NCBI GenBank assembly: GCA_030626025.1 | Contig: DAOUPT010000001.1 | Coordinates: 1-64,000 of the forward strand | Reading direction: 5' to 3' | DNA length: 64,000 nt | Origin: Anderseniella sp. | GTDB lineage: Bacteria > Pseudomonadota > Alphaproteobacteria > Rhizobiales > Aestuariivirgaceae | Shown: in pieces, positions 18,938-29,082 of the stretch | Layout of the letters: every line of letters begins with the position of its first letter | Numbering within the stretch: position 1 is the stretch's first letter | The notes under the pieces: model-generated | Seen by the model: the letters and a program-made list of their open reading frames with translations, nothing else | Told to the model about the DNA's origin: nothing | The model's database searches: none | Translations under genes and position numbers: made by a program

Positions 18938-19459
18938 ATGGCGCTGCGCGACATTGTAATATTACCAGATAACATTCTCAAACAGCATTCTGACAGTTTT
19001 GCGTTGGTTGATGCTGCCGTGCGCGATCTTGCCGATGACATGCTTAATACCATGTATCATGCGCCCGGCATTGGTCTGGCCGCTGTACAGATCGGGGTGT
19101 TGAGGCGGATGATCGTTGTTGACGTTGCCCGTGAAGAAGAGCCGCGCGAGCCGTTGTGCCTGATCAATCCGAAAATTATCTGGTCGAGCGAAGAAACCTC
19201 TGAACACGAAGAAGGCTGTCTGTCAATTCCCGACACTTATGACCTCGTGACCCGCCCGGCCGAGATTAAAGTCCAGTACCTTGACCGCGACGGGGCCGAG
19301 TGCGAGCGCCATTGCAACGGATTGCTGTCAACTTGTGTTCAGCACGAGATCGATCATCTTGATGGCGTGTTGTTTATTGATTATCTGTCGCGCCTTAAAC
19401 GCCAGCGGGTGATCAAGAAATTTGTCAAGGCGGCCAAACAGAACGGGGATAATTCGTGA
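18938..19459 (+). CDS. def: Peptide deformylase
   Basis: Def removes the formyl group from nascent proteins. The 173-residue product has all three motifs: GIGLAAVQIG, EGCLSIPD and QHEIDHLDG, with the Fe/Zn ligands Cys and two His. It overlaps fmt by 4 bases. Confidence 0.97.
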   Translation: MALRDIVILPDNILKQHSDSFALVDAAVRDLADDMLNTMYHAPGIGLAAVQIGVLRRMIVVDVAREEEPREPLCLINPKIIWSSEETSEHEEGCLSIPDTYDLVTRPAEIKVQYLDRDGAECERHCNGLLSTCVQHEIDHLDGVLFIDYLSRLKRQRVIKKFVKAAKQNGDNS

Positions 19460-20385
19460 GTTTGCGCCTAATTTTCATGGGCACCCCTGATTTTTCTGTC
19501 GGGGTTCTCAAAAGCCTTGTCGATGCGGGCCATGAAATTTGCGCGGTTTACTCACAACCCCCGCGTAAAAGCGGTCGCGGAATGAAGCTGCGCCCCTCTC
19601 CGGTTCACGCCTTTGCCGAATCGCTCGATATACCCGTGCTTACCTCGAAATCGCTCAAGGATATCGAGGCCCAAACCGAATTTGCGGCCTTTAAAGCCGA
19701 TGCGGCGGTAGTGGTTGCTTACGGTCTGTTGCTGCCACAGGCAGTTCTGGATGCGCCAAAACATGGCTGTTTTAATGTCCATGCCTCCCTGCTACCTCGC
19801 TGGCGCGGGGCTGCGCCAATCCAGCGGGCCATTATGTCTGGTGACGCAAAAAGCGGTGTGACCATTATGCAGATGGAAGCCGGGCTTGACACCGGGCCGA
19901 TGTGTCTGGTCGGTGAAACCGCGATCACCGCCGATATGACAGCGCAAGAGCTTCACGACGAGCTGTCAATACTGGGGGCCGATTTGATGGTTAAAGCCCT
20001 TGATCAGTTACAAGCAGGCACTCTGAAGCGGACAACGCAACCTGAAGAAGGCGTTACCTATGCCAGAAAAATCGATAAAGCCGAAGCCCGGATTGACTTC
20101 AACCGTCCCGCCTCCAACGTTGTTGCCAACATTCACGGGCTGTCACCCTTTCCGGGAAGCTGGTTTGAAATGTTAGTTGAAGGCAAAACTTTGCGGGTAA
20201 AACTTCTCAAAGTGCAATCTGTACAAAAATCCGGACTGGCCGGTGAAATTATTGATGATCAACTCACCATTGCCTGCGCCGATGGGGCGATAAAGCCTCT
20301 GATCCTGCAACGGCCCGGCAAAGGCGCGATGGATCTGATGGCTTTCCTGAACGGCATCACCGTCACACCCGGCACCAGAGTTTAA
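19456..20385 (+). CDS. fmt: Methionyl-tRNA formyltransferase
   Basis: Fmt formylates initiator Met-tRNA. The 309-residue product begins with GTG at 19456, overlapping the def stop. It shows the formyltransferase core ([17 protein letters not shown], catalytic region [21 protein letters not shown]) and a C-terminal OB-like domain. truA follows after one base. Confidence 0.97.
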   Translation: MSLRLIFMGTPDFSVGVLKSLVDAGHEICAVYSQPPRKSGRGMKLRPSPVHAFAESLDIPVLTSKSLKDIEAQTEFAAFKADAAVVVAYGLLLPQAVLDAPKHGCFNVHASLLPRWRGAAPIQRAIMSGDAKSGVTIMQMEAGLDTGPMCLVGETAITADMTAQELHDELSILGADLMVKALDQLQAGTLKRTTQPEEGVTYARKIDKAEARIDFNRPASNVVANIHGLSPFPGSWFEMLVEGKTLRVKLLKVQSVQKSGLAGEIIDDQLTIACADGAIKPLILQRPGKGAMDLMAFLNGITVTPGTRV

Positions 20386-20386
20386 A

Positions 20387-21142
20387 ATGGCCCGGTTTTT
20401 TCTGACCATAGAATATCATGGCGGTCCATATGTTGGCTGGCAGCGTCAGGACAATGGTTTGTCGATACAGGAAGAAATCGAAACCGCCCTGATGAAGCTG
20501 GATGAGCCTGATGTACTGGTCTATGGCGCCGGGCGCACCGATGCGGGCGTGCACGCTTTGGCCCAAATTGCCCATGTGGACCTCAAACGGCAATGGACTG
20601 AAAACAAATTGCGCGAAGCAATAAACGCCAAATTACGGCCCCGCCCCATCGCGATCATGCAGACCCGTCTGGTCGATGATGATACTCACGCGCGGTTTAC
20701 CGCCACAGGTCGGCATTACCTTTACCGGATTATCAACCGCCGACCATTTCTGGCTCTGGAACAGGGAAAAGCCTGGCATGTCAAAGCGCCGCTTGATGAG
20801 AAACAAATGCATGAGGCGGCACAATTGCTGACCGGTACTCATGATTTCACCACCTACCGCTCGACCCGCTGTCAGAGCAAATCGCCGCTTAAAACGCTCG
20901 ACAAGCTAACTGTCAGTCGCAATGGCGATGTGGTGGAAATTCGCGCCAGTGCCCGCTCTTTCCTGCACAATCAGGTGCGCTCGCTGGCCGGGGTTTTGAA
21001 AAAGGTTGGTGATGGCAGTTGGCAGCCTGAGGATGTTGTGACAGCACTTGAAGCACGCAACCGAGACGCCTGCGCCCCGGTTGCACCACCGGATGGATTA
21101 TACCTTACTCAGGTAGATTACCCACGCAGCTTGAACCTTTGA
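20387..21142 (+). CDS. truA: tRNA pseudouridine(38-40) synthase
   Basis: TruA makes pseudouridine in the tRNA anticodon stem-loop. The 251-residue protein has the catalytic aspartate D52 in [11 protein letters not shown] and the [12 protein letters not shown] motif. Its last 25 bases overlap the end of the benzoate-CoA ligase gene on the other strand. It is the last core gene before the catabolic region. Confidence 0.96.
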   Translation: MARFFLTIEYHGGPYVGWQRQDNGLSIQEEIETALMKLDEPDVLVYGAGRTDAGVHALAQIAHVDLKRQWTENKLREAINAKLRPRPIAIMQTRLVDDDTHARFTATGRHYLYRIINRRPFLALEQGKAWHVKAPLDEKQMHEAAQLLTGTHDFTTYRSTRCQSKSPLKTLDKLTVSRNGDVVEIRASARSFLHNQVRSLAGVLKKVGDGSWQPEDVVTALEARNRDACAPVAPPDGLYLTQVDYPRSLNL

Positions 21143-22635
21143 ATTTTCCCGGTCGCCGTTTTTGGCAGGTCATCGACGAACTCAATCCAGCGCGGATATT
21201 TCCATTGCCCGGCTACTGTTTTGACATGTTGTTGAAGCTCTTTGGTCAAATCATCTCCACTGGCATCATCATTGAGGACAATAAACGCCTTGGGCTTGAT
21301 CAAATCTTCTTCATCGGCATGTGCAACGACAGCGGCTTCCAATACAGCTGGATGGGAAACCAACGCTGACTCGACCTCAAATGGTGAAACCCAGATTCCA
21401 GAGACCTTGAACATGTCATCAGTACGGCCGCAATAATGGTAATAGCCCTTGCTGTCACGGGTATATTTGTCGCCGGTGCGGGTCCAGATGCCTTCAAAAG
21501 TTGCGCGGGATTTTTCGCGCTGGTTCCAGTAACCAGTAGCTGCAGAGTCACCACTGACCAGCAGTTCGCCAATTTCTCCGCCCTTGACATCTTTGCCATC
21601 GTCACCTTCAAGGCGCAGGCGATAGCCTTCAAACTCCTTGCCCGAAGTGCCATAGACAATATCGTCAGGGCTGTTGGAAAGAAAGATATGCAGCATTTCT
21701 GTTGAGCCGATACCATCAATAATATCGACGTTGAATTTCTTTAACCAGTTCTCTCCAATATCTGCCGGTAATGCCTCGCCAGCCGATGCGCATAAGCGCA
21801 ATGCTGAAAGGTTATCAGGTGTACAGGTATCATCAGCAAGGATCGCAGCGTACAGAGTTGGCACACCAAAGAACAAGGTGACCTTGTTTTCTTTCAGCGT
21901 TTTAAAAACGTCCTGTGGTGTTGGTCTGGTTGGCAGTAAAATAGTGGTTGCACCGACTGACATCGGGAAGCTGGTGGCATTGCCCAAACCATAGGCAAAA
22001 AAGAATTTTGCCGCAGAATAGCAAATATCCTCACGCTTAATGCCGAGCACCTTTGCACCATAGGTTTTGGCCGTGTAGGCCATCGCTGTTTGAACATGGG
22101 GTGTGCCTTTAGGCTGGCCGGTTGACCCCGATGAATAAAGCCAGAAAGCCACTTCATCGGGTGATGTTTCGACCGTCTGAAATTGTGATGAACGGTCGGC
22201 AAGCAACTCATCTAGGGTTGTGTGGTCAGCGGTTTTTTCACCGACAACAATGACCTTTTTCAAACTGTCAACTTTATCAATTACAGGTGCTACAACATCA
22301 TAAAGCTGCGCTGAGACAAACAAAACATCAGCCCGACTGTCTGACAACATGTATTGATACTGATCGGTTACAAGCAATGTATTTAAAGCAACAGGAATAA
22401 CCCCAGCCCGGATTGCCCCAAAGAACACAACCGGCCAGTCAACCGTATCAAGCATCAAGACCGCAATTCTGGTTTCGCGACCAATGCCCATATCAACAAG
22501 TGCATTTGCCATCCGGCAACTGGCTTTTTGCAACCCGCCATATGTCAGGGTGCGGGCCGGATCAATAAATGCCGGTTTTTCGCTTAAACCTTCTTCAACA
22601 TTACGATCAATAAAATCCTGCGCGATATTATACAT
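21118..22635 (-). CDS. bclA: Benzoate-CoA ligase (AMP-forming)
   Basis: This 505-residue ANL enzyme activates benzoate (or a hydroxybenzoate) to its CoA thioester, the entry to the benzoyl-CoA pathway. Seen: the AMP motif [15 protein letters not shown], the benzoate-ligase segment [12 protein letters not shown] near residues 205-216, and the C-terminal PKTATGK with the catalytic lysine K497. That PX4GK motif is the known acetylation site in Rhodopseudomonas BadA-type ligases. It is the last gene of the livKHMGF operon, 21 bases after livF. Substrate choice among benzoate, 2-aminobenzoate and 3-hydroxybenzoate cannot be read from sequence. Confidence 0.9.
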   Translation of the reverse strand: MYNIAQDFIDRNVEEGLSEKPAFIDPARTLTYGGLQKASCRMANALVDMGIGRETRIAVLMLDTVDWPVVFFGAIRAGVIPVALNTLLVTDQYQYMLSDSRADVLFVSAQLYDVVAPVIDKVDSLKKVIVVGEKTADHTTLDELLADRSSQFQTVETSPDEVAFWLYSSGSTGQPKGTPHVQTAMAYTAKTYGAKVLGIKREDICYSAAKFFFAYGLGNATSFPMSVGATTILLPTRPTPQDVFKTLKENKVTLFFGVPTLYAAILADDTCTPDNLSALRLCASAGEALPADIGENWLKKFNVDIIDGIGSTEMLHIFLSNSPDDIVYGTSGKEFEGYRLRLEGDDGKDVKGGEIGELLVSGDSAATGYWNQREKSRATFEGIWTRTGDKYTRDSKGYYHYCGRTDDMFKVSGIWVSPFEVESALVSHPAVLEAAVVAHADEEDLIKPKAFIVLNDDASGDDLTKELQQHVKTVAGQWKYPRWIEFVDDLPKTATGKIQRFKLRG

Positions 22636-22656
22636 TAAAAACTATCTCCTTATTGG

Positions 22657-23364
22657 TTAAACACCAAGATAGCGGTGCTGCAACTCCTCCTGATCTTTCA
22701 GCTCACTCGATGAGCCGATCCAGGCAACTTTACCTTTTTCAATGATTACATGCCGGTCAGCGAGTTTGATCAGATCGGCAACATTTTTATCAACCACAAG
22801 AATTGATAGCCCGCTGTCGCGTATCTGCCCGATTGACTGCCAGATTTTTTCCCTGACCAATGGTGCCAACCCCTCGGTTGCCTCATCCAGAATAAGCAAT
22901 TGCGGATTGGTCATCAATGCCCGGCCAACGGCCAGCATTTGCTGCTCACCACCTGACAGCAGATTTCCCATGGAGGAAGAACGAGCGGCAAGTTCGGGAA
23001 ACATTTCATAAATTTTTTCCAGCGACCACGGATCAGCACTTTTTTGATGATTGCTGGCAGTGGCGACCAGATTTTCTTTTACGGTCAAATTCGGAAATAT
23101 CTGCCGGCCTTCCGGCACCAGACCAATTCCCAGATTAGCGGTTTTGAATGATGGCAGGTGAGTAACATCCACGCCCATAAATTCTATTGAACCTGCCGAT
23201 GGAGGCACGATACCCATGATTGAATTTATCGTGGTGGTCTTACCCATACCGTTGCGCCCGAGCAAGGTTACCACCTCACCTTTTGCGATGGAAAACTCTA
23301 TGCCAAACAGCGCCTGACTTGCGCCATAGAAAGTTTCTACACCAGAGAGTTTCAGCATACTCAT
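22657..23364 (-). CDS. livF: Branched-chain-type ABC transporter ATPase LivF-like
   Basis: The 235-residue nucleotide-binding subunit has Walker A GRNGMGKTT, signature LSGGEQQM and Walker B LLILDEATEGLAP. It overlaps livG by 4 bases. With LivG, LivH, LivM and LivK it forms a HAAT-family importer, here probably for aromatic acids, given the benzoate-CoA ligase downstream. Confidence 0.94.
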   Translation of the reverse strand: MSMLKLSGVETFYGASQALFGIEFSIAKGEVVTLLGRNGMGKTTTINSIMGIVPPSAGSIEFMGVDVTHLPSFKTANLGIGLVPEGRQIFPNLTVKENLVATASNHQKSADPWSLEKIYEMFPELAARSSSMGNLLSGGEQQMLAVGRALMTNPQLLILDEATEGLAPLVREKIWQSIGQIRDSGLSILVVDKNVADLIKLADRHVIIEKGKVAWIGSSSELKDQEELQHRYLGV

Positions 23365-24107
23365 GCTTCCCCCAGATAGGCGCGACGGACATCTTCATTC
23401 TGGCGGATTTCATCAGGTGAACCGGTCGCGATAATCCGCCCATACACCAACACTGAAATTCTGTCAGCCAAAGCAAAAACCGCATCCATATCGTGTTCAA
23501 TCAATACAATGGTTTTCTCACCCTTCATCTGTTTGAGAATTTCCACCATCTGGGCACTTTCAATCGCACCCATTCCTGCCATCGGCTCATCAAGCAATAG
23601 CAAGGAGGGTTCGCCGGCCAGTGCAACAGCAATTTCAACCTGGCGACGTTCACCATGAGATAAAGCACTGACTTTGCTGTCAGCGCGTTCAACCAAATCA
23701 ATTTGTTGTAGGATTTCAGTGGCTCGCAGGCGAAGTGTTTCAACCTTGCGGGCCGGTTTCCAGAATTTGAAGGAATGTCCTTCATGGGCCTGAACAGCCA
23801 GTGCCACATTATCAAGCACACTCATTGACATGATAAGGCTGGTAATTTGAAAAGACCGGGCCAAGCCCAGAGCACTGCGTTTATAGGTTGGCAATGATGT
23901 GATGTCTTTACCCTTAAAACGCACCTTGCCGCCATCCGGTGCCAGACTGCCGAAAAGTTGGGAAACCAGCGTTGTCTTGCCAGCCCCGTTCGGTCCGATA
24001 ATGGCGTGTATTTCATTTGCCATAATTGACAATGAAATATCGTCGCTAGCCGTTACACCGCCAAAATGTTTTACCAAATTACAAATTTCAAGGGCAGGTT
24101 CAGTCAT
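23361..24107 (-). CDS. livG: Branched-chain-type ABC transporter ATPase LivG-like
   Basis: The 248-residue subunit starts MTEPALEICNLVKHFGG and has Walker A GPNGAGKTT, LSHGERRQVEIA in place of the common LSGG signature, and LLLLDEPMAGM. LivG proteins often show this SHGE form. The ATG at 24107 has AAGGAGG at the right distance (6 bases); the ATG at 24113 abuts that box. Its start lies inside the last codons of livM. Confidence 0.94.
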   Translation of the reverse strand: MTEPALEICNLVKHFGGVTASDDISLSIMANEIHAIIGPNGAGKTTLVSQLFGSLAPDGGKVRFKGKDITSLPTYKRSALGLARSFQITSLIMSMSVLDNVALAVQAHEGHSFKFWKPARKVETLRLRATEILQQIDLVERADSKVSALSHGERRQVEIAVALAGEPSLLLLDEPMAGMGAIESAQMVEILKQMKGEKTIVLIEHDMDAVFALADRISVLVYGRIIATGSPDEIRQNEDVRRAYLGEA

Positions 24108-25086
24108 CACCATCCTCCTTGAGGAAAAGACTCAACAAGCCTTTGCGGGCAAACAACACCGCCAGTATAAGCATAATCCCGAAGGGTAAATGCCAGTAGA
24201 TCGTGAAAGAAGAAAGGACTTCTTCCAACACAACAAATATAGCAGCGCCAACTAACGGCCCAGCCAGAGTACCGCCGCCGCCAAGCAACACCATAAAAAT
24301 CAGTTCGCCCGAGCGTGTCCAGTCAATCATTTCCGGTGAAATGAAGGTGGTGAAATTTCCCAGCAATGCCCCTGACAAGCCACACAAAGCACCGGCAATA
24401 ACATAGGCAGTCAACCGATATTTGAAGGTGTTAAAACCCATCGCCCGCATGCGTTCTTCATTGTCCTTGGCTCCTTGCAACACCATGCCAAAGCGTGAAT
24501 TGACAATTTTGTACATTGCAAAAATAACCAGCAGCATGATCACGTAGCAAACCAGAAACATAACAATAGCGTTGTCTAGTTTAACCGCAGGAAACTCTGA
24601 ACGCGCATCAATAGTCAATCCATCATCGCCGCCATAAGTTTCTAGTGAGACAAAAAAGAAATAGATCATCTGACCGAACGCCATGGTGATCATAATGAAA
24701 TAGATACCTTTGGTTCGCAGCGAGATAGCCCCGGTAACCAGCGCAAACAGGCTTGAGAAAGCCACTGCCAACAAAATATGAAGAAACCCGTTATAGCTGG
24801 CGATCAGGTCAAACTCGCCATAGGTCGCATGGTAAGCTGGAATACCAACAGCATAAGCACCAATACCGATAAACACCGCATGGCCAAATGACACCATACC
24901 GCCATATCCCAATATCAGATTGAGGCTAATTGCTGCGATTGCCAGACAAACCATCCGGGTTGCAAGGTCAAGATAAAATGTTTGCCCGGCTACATAGAGT
25001 AGCAATGGGATCACTCCTGTGCATGCCAGCACGGTAAAATTCACCCAGCCATTTCGTGCCCGACCATTTTTTGAAAGTGAAAACAT
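24100..25086 (-). CDS. livM: Branched-chain-type ABC transporter permease LivM-like
   Basis: The 328-residue membrane protein has about 9-10 hydrophobic segments. It includes the family regions LNLILGYGGMVSFGHAVFIGIGAYA and GGGGTLAGPLVGAA. The start lies directly after the livH stop. Confidence 0.93.
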   Translation of the reverse strand: MFSLSKNGRARNGWVNFTVLACTGVIPLLLYVAGQTFYLDLATRMVCLAIAAISLNLILGYGGMVSFGHAVFIGIGAYAVGIPAYHATYGEFDLIASYNGFLHILLAVAFSSLFALVTGAISLRTKGIYFIMITMAFGQMIYFFFVSLETYGGDDGLTIDARSEFPAVKLDNAIVMFLVCYVIMLLVIFAMYKIVNSRFGMVLQGAKDNEERMRAMGFNTFKYRLTAYVIAGALCGLSGALLGNFTTFISPEMIDWTRSGELIFMVLLGGGGTLAGPLVGAAIFVVLEEVLSSFTIYWHLPFGIMLILAVLFARKGLLSLFLKEDGDD

Positions 25087-26013
25087 CTAGCCACGCGCCT
25101 TTGGGGGGAAAAGGCCTTGCGGTCGAACCGCAAGCACCACTGCCATCAAGATATATATAAGCATTGCGGAAACTGCCGGTGCTGATGTTTCAGCCGCTAC
25201 CGGAGACATAAAAAGTTTAAAAATTGTGTCAAGATAGGAGCGCCCGAAAGTGTCGATCAATCCGATCAGCAATGCCGCGATAAACGCCCCTTTCATCGAC
25301 CCGACACCACCGATAACAATCACCACAAAAGCGGTAATAATAATCTGGTTGCCCATGCCGATTGAAGCTTCAGAAATTGGCGAAATAAGCATCCCGGCAA
25401 TCCCGGCAAGGGCCGCGCCGAGTGAAAAGACCAGAGCAAAAAGAAATTGAATATTGATGCCAAGGGCTGACACCATCGTCCGATTTGAGGCACCGGCTCG
25501 AATTAACATTCCAAGGCGGGTGAAATTAACAAGGAAGTAGAGTCCGGCGGCAATCACTAATCCGGAAACAATGATCAGCAATCGAAAGGTCGGGAAAATA
25601 ACACCGGCAAAAAGTTCAACTTGCCCGTCAAGCCAGCCCGGCAACGGCACGGCAATGCCTTCTGAACCCCAGATTATATGGACCAGCGTATCAAAGACCA
25701 GGATCAGGCCAAAAGTTGCCAGCACATGATCGAGGTGATCGCGGGCATAAAGGTGTCGGACAACAATATATTCGGTGGCAAGACCAACCAGTGCCGCCAG
25801 TGGAATTGCCAACAGGACAGCAAGTAAAAAAGACCCGGTCCAAAAAGTCAGTGACGCGCAAATGAACGCCCCGGCCATGTAAAGTGATCCATGTGCCAGA
25901 TTAACGAAATCCATTATGCCGAAAGTCAAAGACAAACCGGCAGCCAGTAAAAACAGCAATACCCCCAACTGCATGCCATTTAAAAACTGGATAAATAAAA
26001 GAGTGGTATCCAT
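25087..26013 (-). CDS. livH: Branched-chain-type ABC transporter permease LivH-like
   Basis: The 308-residue permease shows LLAAGLSLTFGIMDFVNLAHGSLYM near the N-terminus and VIGGVGSMKGAFIAALLIGL near the C-terminus, both family marks. It is the first membrane gene after livK, separated from it by a strong hairpin. Confidence 0.93.
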   Translation of the reverse strand: MDTTLLFIQFLNGMQLGVLLFLLAAGLSLTFGIMDFVNLAHGSLYMAGAFICASLTFWTGSFLLAVLLAIPLAALVGLATEYIVVRHLYARDHLDHVLATFGLILVFDTLVHIIWGSEGIAVPLPGWLDGQVELFAGVIFPTFRLLIIVSGLVIAAGLYFLVNFTRLGMLIRAGASNRTMVSALGINIQFLFALVFSLGAALAGIAGMLISPISEASIGMGNQIIITAFVVIVIGGVGSMKGAFIAALLIGLIDTFGRSYLDTIFKLFMSPVAAETSAPAVSAMLIYILMAVVLAVRPQGLFPPKARG

Positions 26014-26048
26014 ACCCGTTTATGCCAACCCCATAACGTCTACGAAAC

Positions 26049-26083
26049 CACCGCTATTCCTGTGTAAAACAGAAATAGCGGTG
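26049..26083 (-). other. Strong intercistronic hairpin between livK and livH
   Basis: CACCGCTATT (26049-26058) pairs with AATAGCGGTG (26074-26083); the inner bases extend the stem to about 14 pairs with one mismatch. No T tract follows on the minus strand. By analogy with other binding-protein operons it probably protects the livK mRNA or reduces read-through, giving more binding protein than permease. Confidence 0.65.
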
Positions 26084-26098
26084 AATGGATGTTTTGCT

Positions 26099-27295
26099 TT
26101 AAGGCAATTTACAATCCTTGGCATAGGGGTCTTGATGGTTGGTATAAACAGTTTTGACAATTTTTGTTGTCCAAACCCCATCCGCATCGGCAACCACTTC
26201 ACGCAAGTAGAAGTTCTGAATTGGCATGCCATTGTTGCCATAAGTGAACTTGCCGCGAACGGACGGGAAGTTGGCTGACTTCATGGCAGCCCGCATTTCA
26301 TCCATCTTGCTCAGATCACCACCAACAGCTTCCACTGCTGACTTGATCAGGTACATGCTGTCATAAGCCTGTGCTGCATAAAATGATGGATAATGGCCAT
26401 ACTTTTTCTTAAAGCCAGATACGAACTTTTTATTCTGTGGCGTATCAAGATCAGGTGCCCAGAATTGTGTCATACGTGAGCCAAGAACGCCTTTGAAACC
26501 GGCTTTTTGCAGTTTCGGAAGGGCGATAGAGTCCACAGTAAACACGGTATAAAGCGGCAGCTTTCCTTCGAGCCCTGCTTGCTGGTATTGCTTGATGAAA
26601 GCACCACCGGCTTTACCGGGATAGAAAATGAACAGCGCTTCCGCACCTGATGCTTTGGCTTTTGCCAGTTCAGCAGAAAAATCAAGCTGGGCATCCTTAC
26701 CCCACTTCGTCAGGTCCTTACCCTTGATTTCACCTTTAAATGTGCGTTCCACACCGGCTGACATGTTTTTACCGGCGGCATAGTTGGGCGCTATGATGTA
26801 AAGGGATTTAACACCCTGCTGGTTCAACACTTCGCCCATTGCCATTGGCGTCTGGTCATTCTGCCAGGATGTTGAAAAGAAGTTTTTGTGACACAATTTG
26901 CCAGCGATTGGTGAAGGTCCGGCATTTGACGAGATCAGGAATTTACCGGCATCAAGCGCTGATTTGCGCGAAGCCAGCAACACGTGTGACCAAATGAACC
27001 CGGCGACAAAATCAACATTGTCCTGTTTGACCAGCTTGTCGGTTTTTTGTTTGCCGATATCGGGTTTAAAGCCATCGTCTTCGATAATCAGATTGATATC
27101 CAGATTACCCATCTTGCCGCCCATTTGTTCAACGGCCAGTTCAATAGCAGCTTTCATGTCCTTGCCAATAACACCGGCTGGTGTTGTAAGCGTTGTGACA
27201 AAGCCGATTTTAACTTCTGCAGCAAGCGTTGCAGCAGCACTGACGCCAAGTGCCAAACTGGCAGCAAGTCCTGTGGTTATAAATTTTTTAAGCAT
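26099..27295 (-). CDS. livK: ABC transporter substrate-binding protein (branched-chain/aromatic type)
   Basis: The 398-residue periplasmic protein has a signal peptide (residues 1-25, LKKFITTGLAASLALGVSAA, cleavage near TLAAE) followed by VKIGFVTTLTTPAGVIGKDM. It belongs to the LivK-like Peripla_BP_6 group. Relatives near benzoate genes bind aromatic acids; that is inferred here from the adjoining ligase. It is the first gene of livKHMGF-bclA. Confidence 0.9.
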   Translation of the reverse strand: MLKKFITTGLAASLALGVSAAATLAAEVKIGFVTTLTTPAGVIGKDMKAAIELAVEQMGGKMGNLDINLIIEDDGFKPDIGKQKTDKLVKQDNVDFVAGFIWSHVLLASRKSALDAGKFLISSNAGPSPIAGKLCHKNFFSTSWQNDQTPMAMGEVLNQQGVKSLYIIAPNYAAGKNMSAGVERTFKGEIKGKDLTKWGKDAQLDFSAELAKAKASGAEALFIFYPGKAGGAFIKQYQQAGLEGKLPLYTVFTVDSIALPKLQKAGFKGVLGSRMTQFWAPDLDTPQNKKFVSGFKKKYGHYPSFYAAQAYDSMYLIKSAVEAVGGDLSKMDEMRAAMKSANFPSVRGKFTYGNNGMPIQNFYLREVVADADGVWTTKIVKTVYTNHQDPYAKDCKLP

Positions 27296-27310
27296 TACGT
27301 CCTCCCATTA

Positions 27311-27322
27311 AGTATTACACTG
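27311..27322. promoter_or_regulatory. Weak copy of the shared operator motif upstream of livK
   Basis: AGTATTACACTG resembles AGTATTAGAGTAC at 49162-49174 (first seven bases identical, then alternating mismatches). It lies 16 bases before the livK ATG, next to an AT-rich stretch that could hold the -10 region. The match is partial and could be chance. Confidence 0.3.
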
Positions 27323-27381
27323 TTATAATTATATTTTAACCTTAAAGTATTGTCCCCCTAGAGTCGACCCTCAAGTCATAT

Positions 27382-28068
27382 TCACGAGACCATTGTTTCG
27401 ATCTTGCCTAATCTGTCAATGCCTGCCGAGATTTTATCTCCACGCACCACCGCTCCAACCCCGGCTGGAGTACCGGTCATGATGACATCACCCGCCTGCA
27501 GCTTCATCGAACGGGAAATAATTTCAATCACTTCGGGAACCGACCAGATTAAGTCAGCAATATCACCGCTCTGGCGCGACTTTCCATTCACTTCCAGCCA
27601 AATAGAACCCTGTTCAATGATCCCGGTTTCCGAAACCGGATGAACCGGCCCGCACGGTGCCGAAAAATCAAACGCTTTGCCCCAATCCCACGGTCGACCA
27701 AGTTTTTTTGCCACCCCTTGCAAATCGCGGCGAGTCATATCCAGGCCGACAGCGTAACCAAAAATATGCTCGTTGGCATTGGCCTTTTCTATATTCGCAC
27801 CACCTTTGCCGATTAGCACCACCAGCTCAATTTCATGGTGCAGATCATTTGTTTCAGGCGGATAGGGCCAGTTGTCAGGCATATCAAAAACCGCATCAGC
27901 CGGTTTGGTGAAAAAGAACGGCGGTTCACGATCCGGATCGTGGCCCATCTCGCGGGCGTGGGCACCATAATTGCGCCCGACACAAAACACCCGACGAACC
28001 GGAAAGCGTTTTTCACTGTCAACAACAGCCAGCGAAGCCTGCGGTGCCCGATTAAAAACATAAGTCAT
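27382..28068 (-). CDS. Fumarylpyruvate hydrolase (FAH family)
   Basis: The 228-residue protein belongs to the fumarylacetoacetate hydrolase family, with VFCVGRNYGAHAREMG, FFFTKPADAV, LHHEIELVVLIG carrying metal-binding Glu residues, and TGTPAGVGAVVRGD. In a gentisate operon it would cleave fumarylpyruvate to fumarate and pyruvate. It follows the gentisate dioxygenase by 6 bases. No maleylpyruvate isomerase is present in the operon, so either the isomerase is elsewhere or the enzyme hydrolyses maleylpyruvate directly. Confidence 0.85.
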   Translation of the reverse strand: MTYVFNRAPQASLAVVDSEKRFPVRRVFCVGRNYGAHAREMGHDPDREPPFFFTKPADAVFDMPDNWPYPPETNDLHHEIELVVLIGKGGANIEKANANEHIFGYAVGLDMTRRDLQGVAKKLGRPWDWGKAFDFSAPCGPVHPVSETGIIEQGSIWLEVNGKSRQSGDIADLIWSVPEVIEIISRSMKLQAGDVIMTGTPAGVGAVVRGDKISAGIDRLGKIETMVS

Positions 28069-28074
28069 TTCTAT

Positions 28075-29082
28075 CTACCCTTTTTGCTCGCGCCAAAGCC
28101 CGAGTTTTTCCTGAACCGCCCGATCAGAATAACTGAACAGCACACTTTCTTCATCTGCCTGATGTGAAACCTTCTGCCAGGAAGGTACGACAAAAATATC
28201 CCGCGGTGACCAGGCAAAATCCTGTCCGCCAATATTAGTCATACCCCTGCCTTCGACACAAACGAACACCGTGGCGTCAGTTGATCGATAGGGCTGGCCA
28301 GCAAAACCTTTTGGCAGCATTTGCAAAAAAGTGGCCATTGTCGGCATCGCATAACCGCCATCGAGCGGATTGGAGTAATGGAGTTTATAACCGTGATTCC
28401 GGTCGGAATCTTGTGTACTCCGCAGAAACTCCAGCGTTCTCCGCGACTTCTCATAGGTGTAATTAAACACCGGTGAACAGCTGCCATGATGGTCATTTTC
28501 CAGCGGTAACAAGCCCTCACCATAAAGAAATTGTGACGTATTCGCCGGTTTTGTAATTTTTTGCTCATCCTTATCAAGGTCTTCAACAAATGACGCATCA
28601 AAAAACTGAACAATCGGAATATCCAACCCATCCAACCACACCATAGGCTGATCCGACGTGTTACCATGATCATGCCAGGCCATTGAAGGTGTGGTGACAA
28701 AATCGCCCGGTGACATATAAGTCTTCTCGCCATCGACCGCCGTATGAGCCCCTTGCCCTTCCAGCACAAAGCGCAGTGCAGATTGGCTGTGACGGTGACA
28801 TGGTGCCACTTCGCCCGGCAAAACCAGCTGTAAACCGCCATAAAGCGACGTAGTGATCTTGGATTGACCAGTCATGCCAGGGTTTTCCAAAATCAAAACC
28901 CGCCGCACCGCTTCCTTGGCGCTGATGATGTCCCCGGCTTCCATCAAGGCCGGACGCACATCGTCATAGCGCCAGAGATGAGGCTGACAATCGCTTTTAG
29001 GCTCTTTGGTAATCAGTGATGACATCACATTCCACAAGGGTGACATGTTTTGTCTGGCTATTTTCTCAGCATAATCACTCAC
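28075..29082 (-). CDS. Gentisate 1,2-dioxygenase
   Basis: This 335-residue bicupin protein shows the iron-binding cupin pattern PCHRHSQSALRFVLEG, then SMAWHDHGN, and a second cupin with FVCVEGRG and DIFVVPSW. Gentisate dioxygenases split gentisate between C1 and C2 using Fe(II) and oxygen, giving maleylpyruvate. Close relatives act on 5-aminosalicylate, which is relevant because an amide-ligase-like gene lies nearby. Its start overlaps the preceding hydroxylase stop by 4 bases. Confidence 0.9.
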   Translation of the reverse strand: MSDYAEKIARQNMSPLWNVMSSLITKEPKSDCQPHLWRYDDVRPALMEAGDIISAKEAVRRVLILENPGMTGQSKITTSLYGGLQLVLPGEVAPCHRHSQSALRFVLEGQGAHTAVDGEKTYMSPGDFVTTPSMAWHDHGNTSDQPMVWLDGLDIPIVQFFDASFVEDLDKDEQKITKPANTSQFLYGEGLLPLENDHHGSCSPVFNYTYEKSRRTLEFLRSTQDSDRNHGYKLHYSNPLDGGYAMPTMATFLQMLPKGFAGQPYRSTDATVFVCVEGRGMTNIGGQDFAWSPRDIFVVPSWQKVSHQADEESVLFSYSDRAVQEKLGLWREQKG

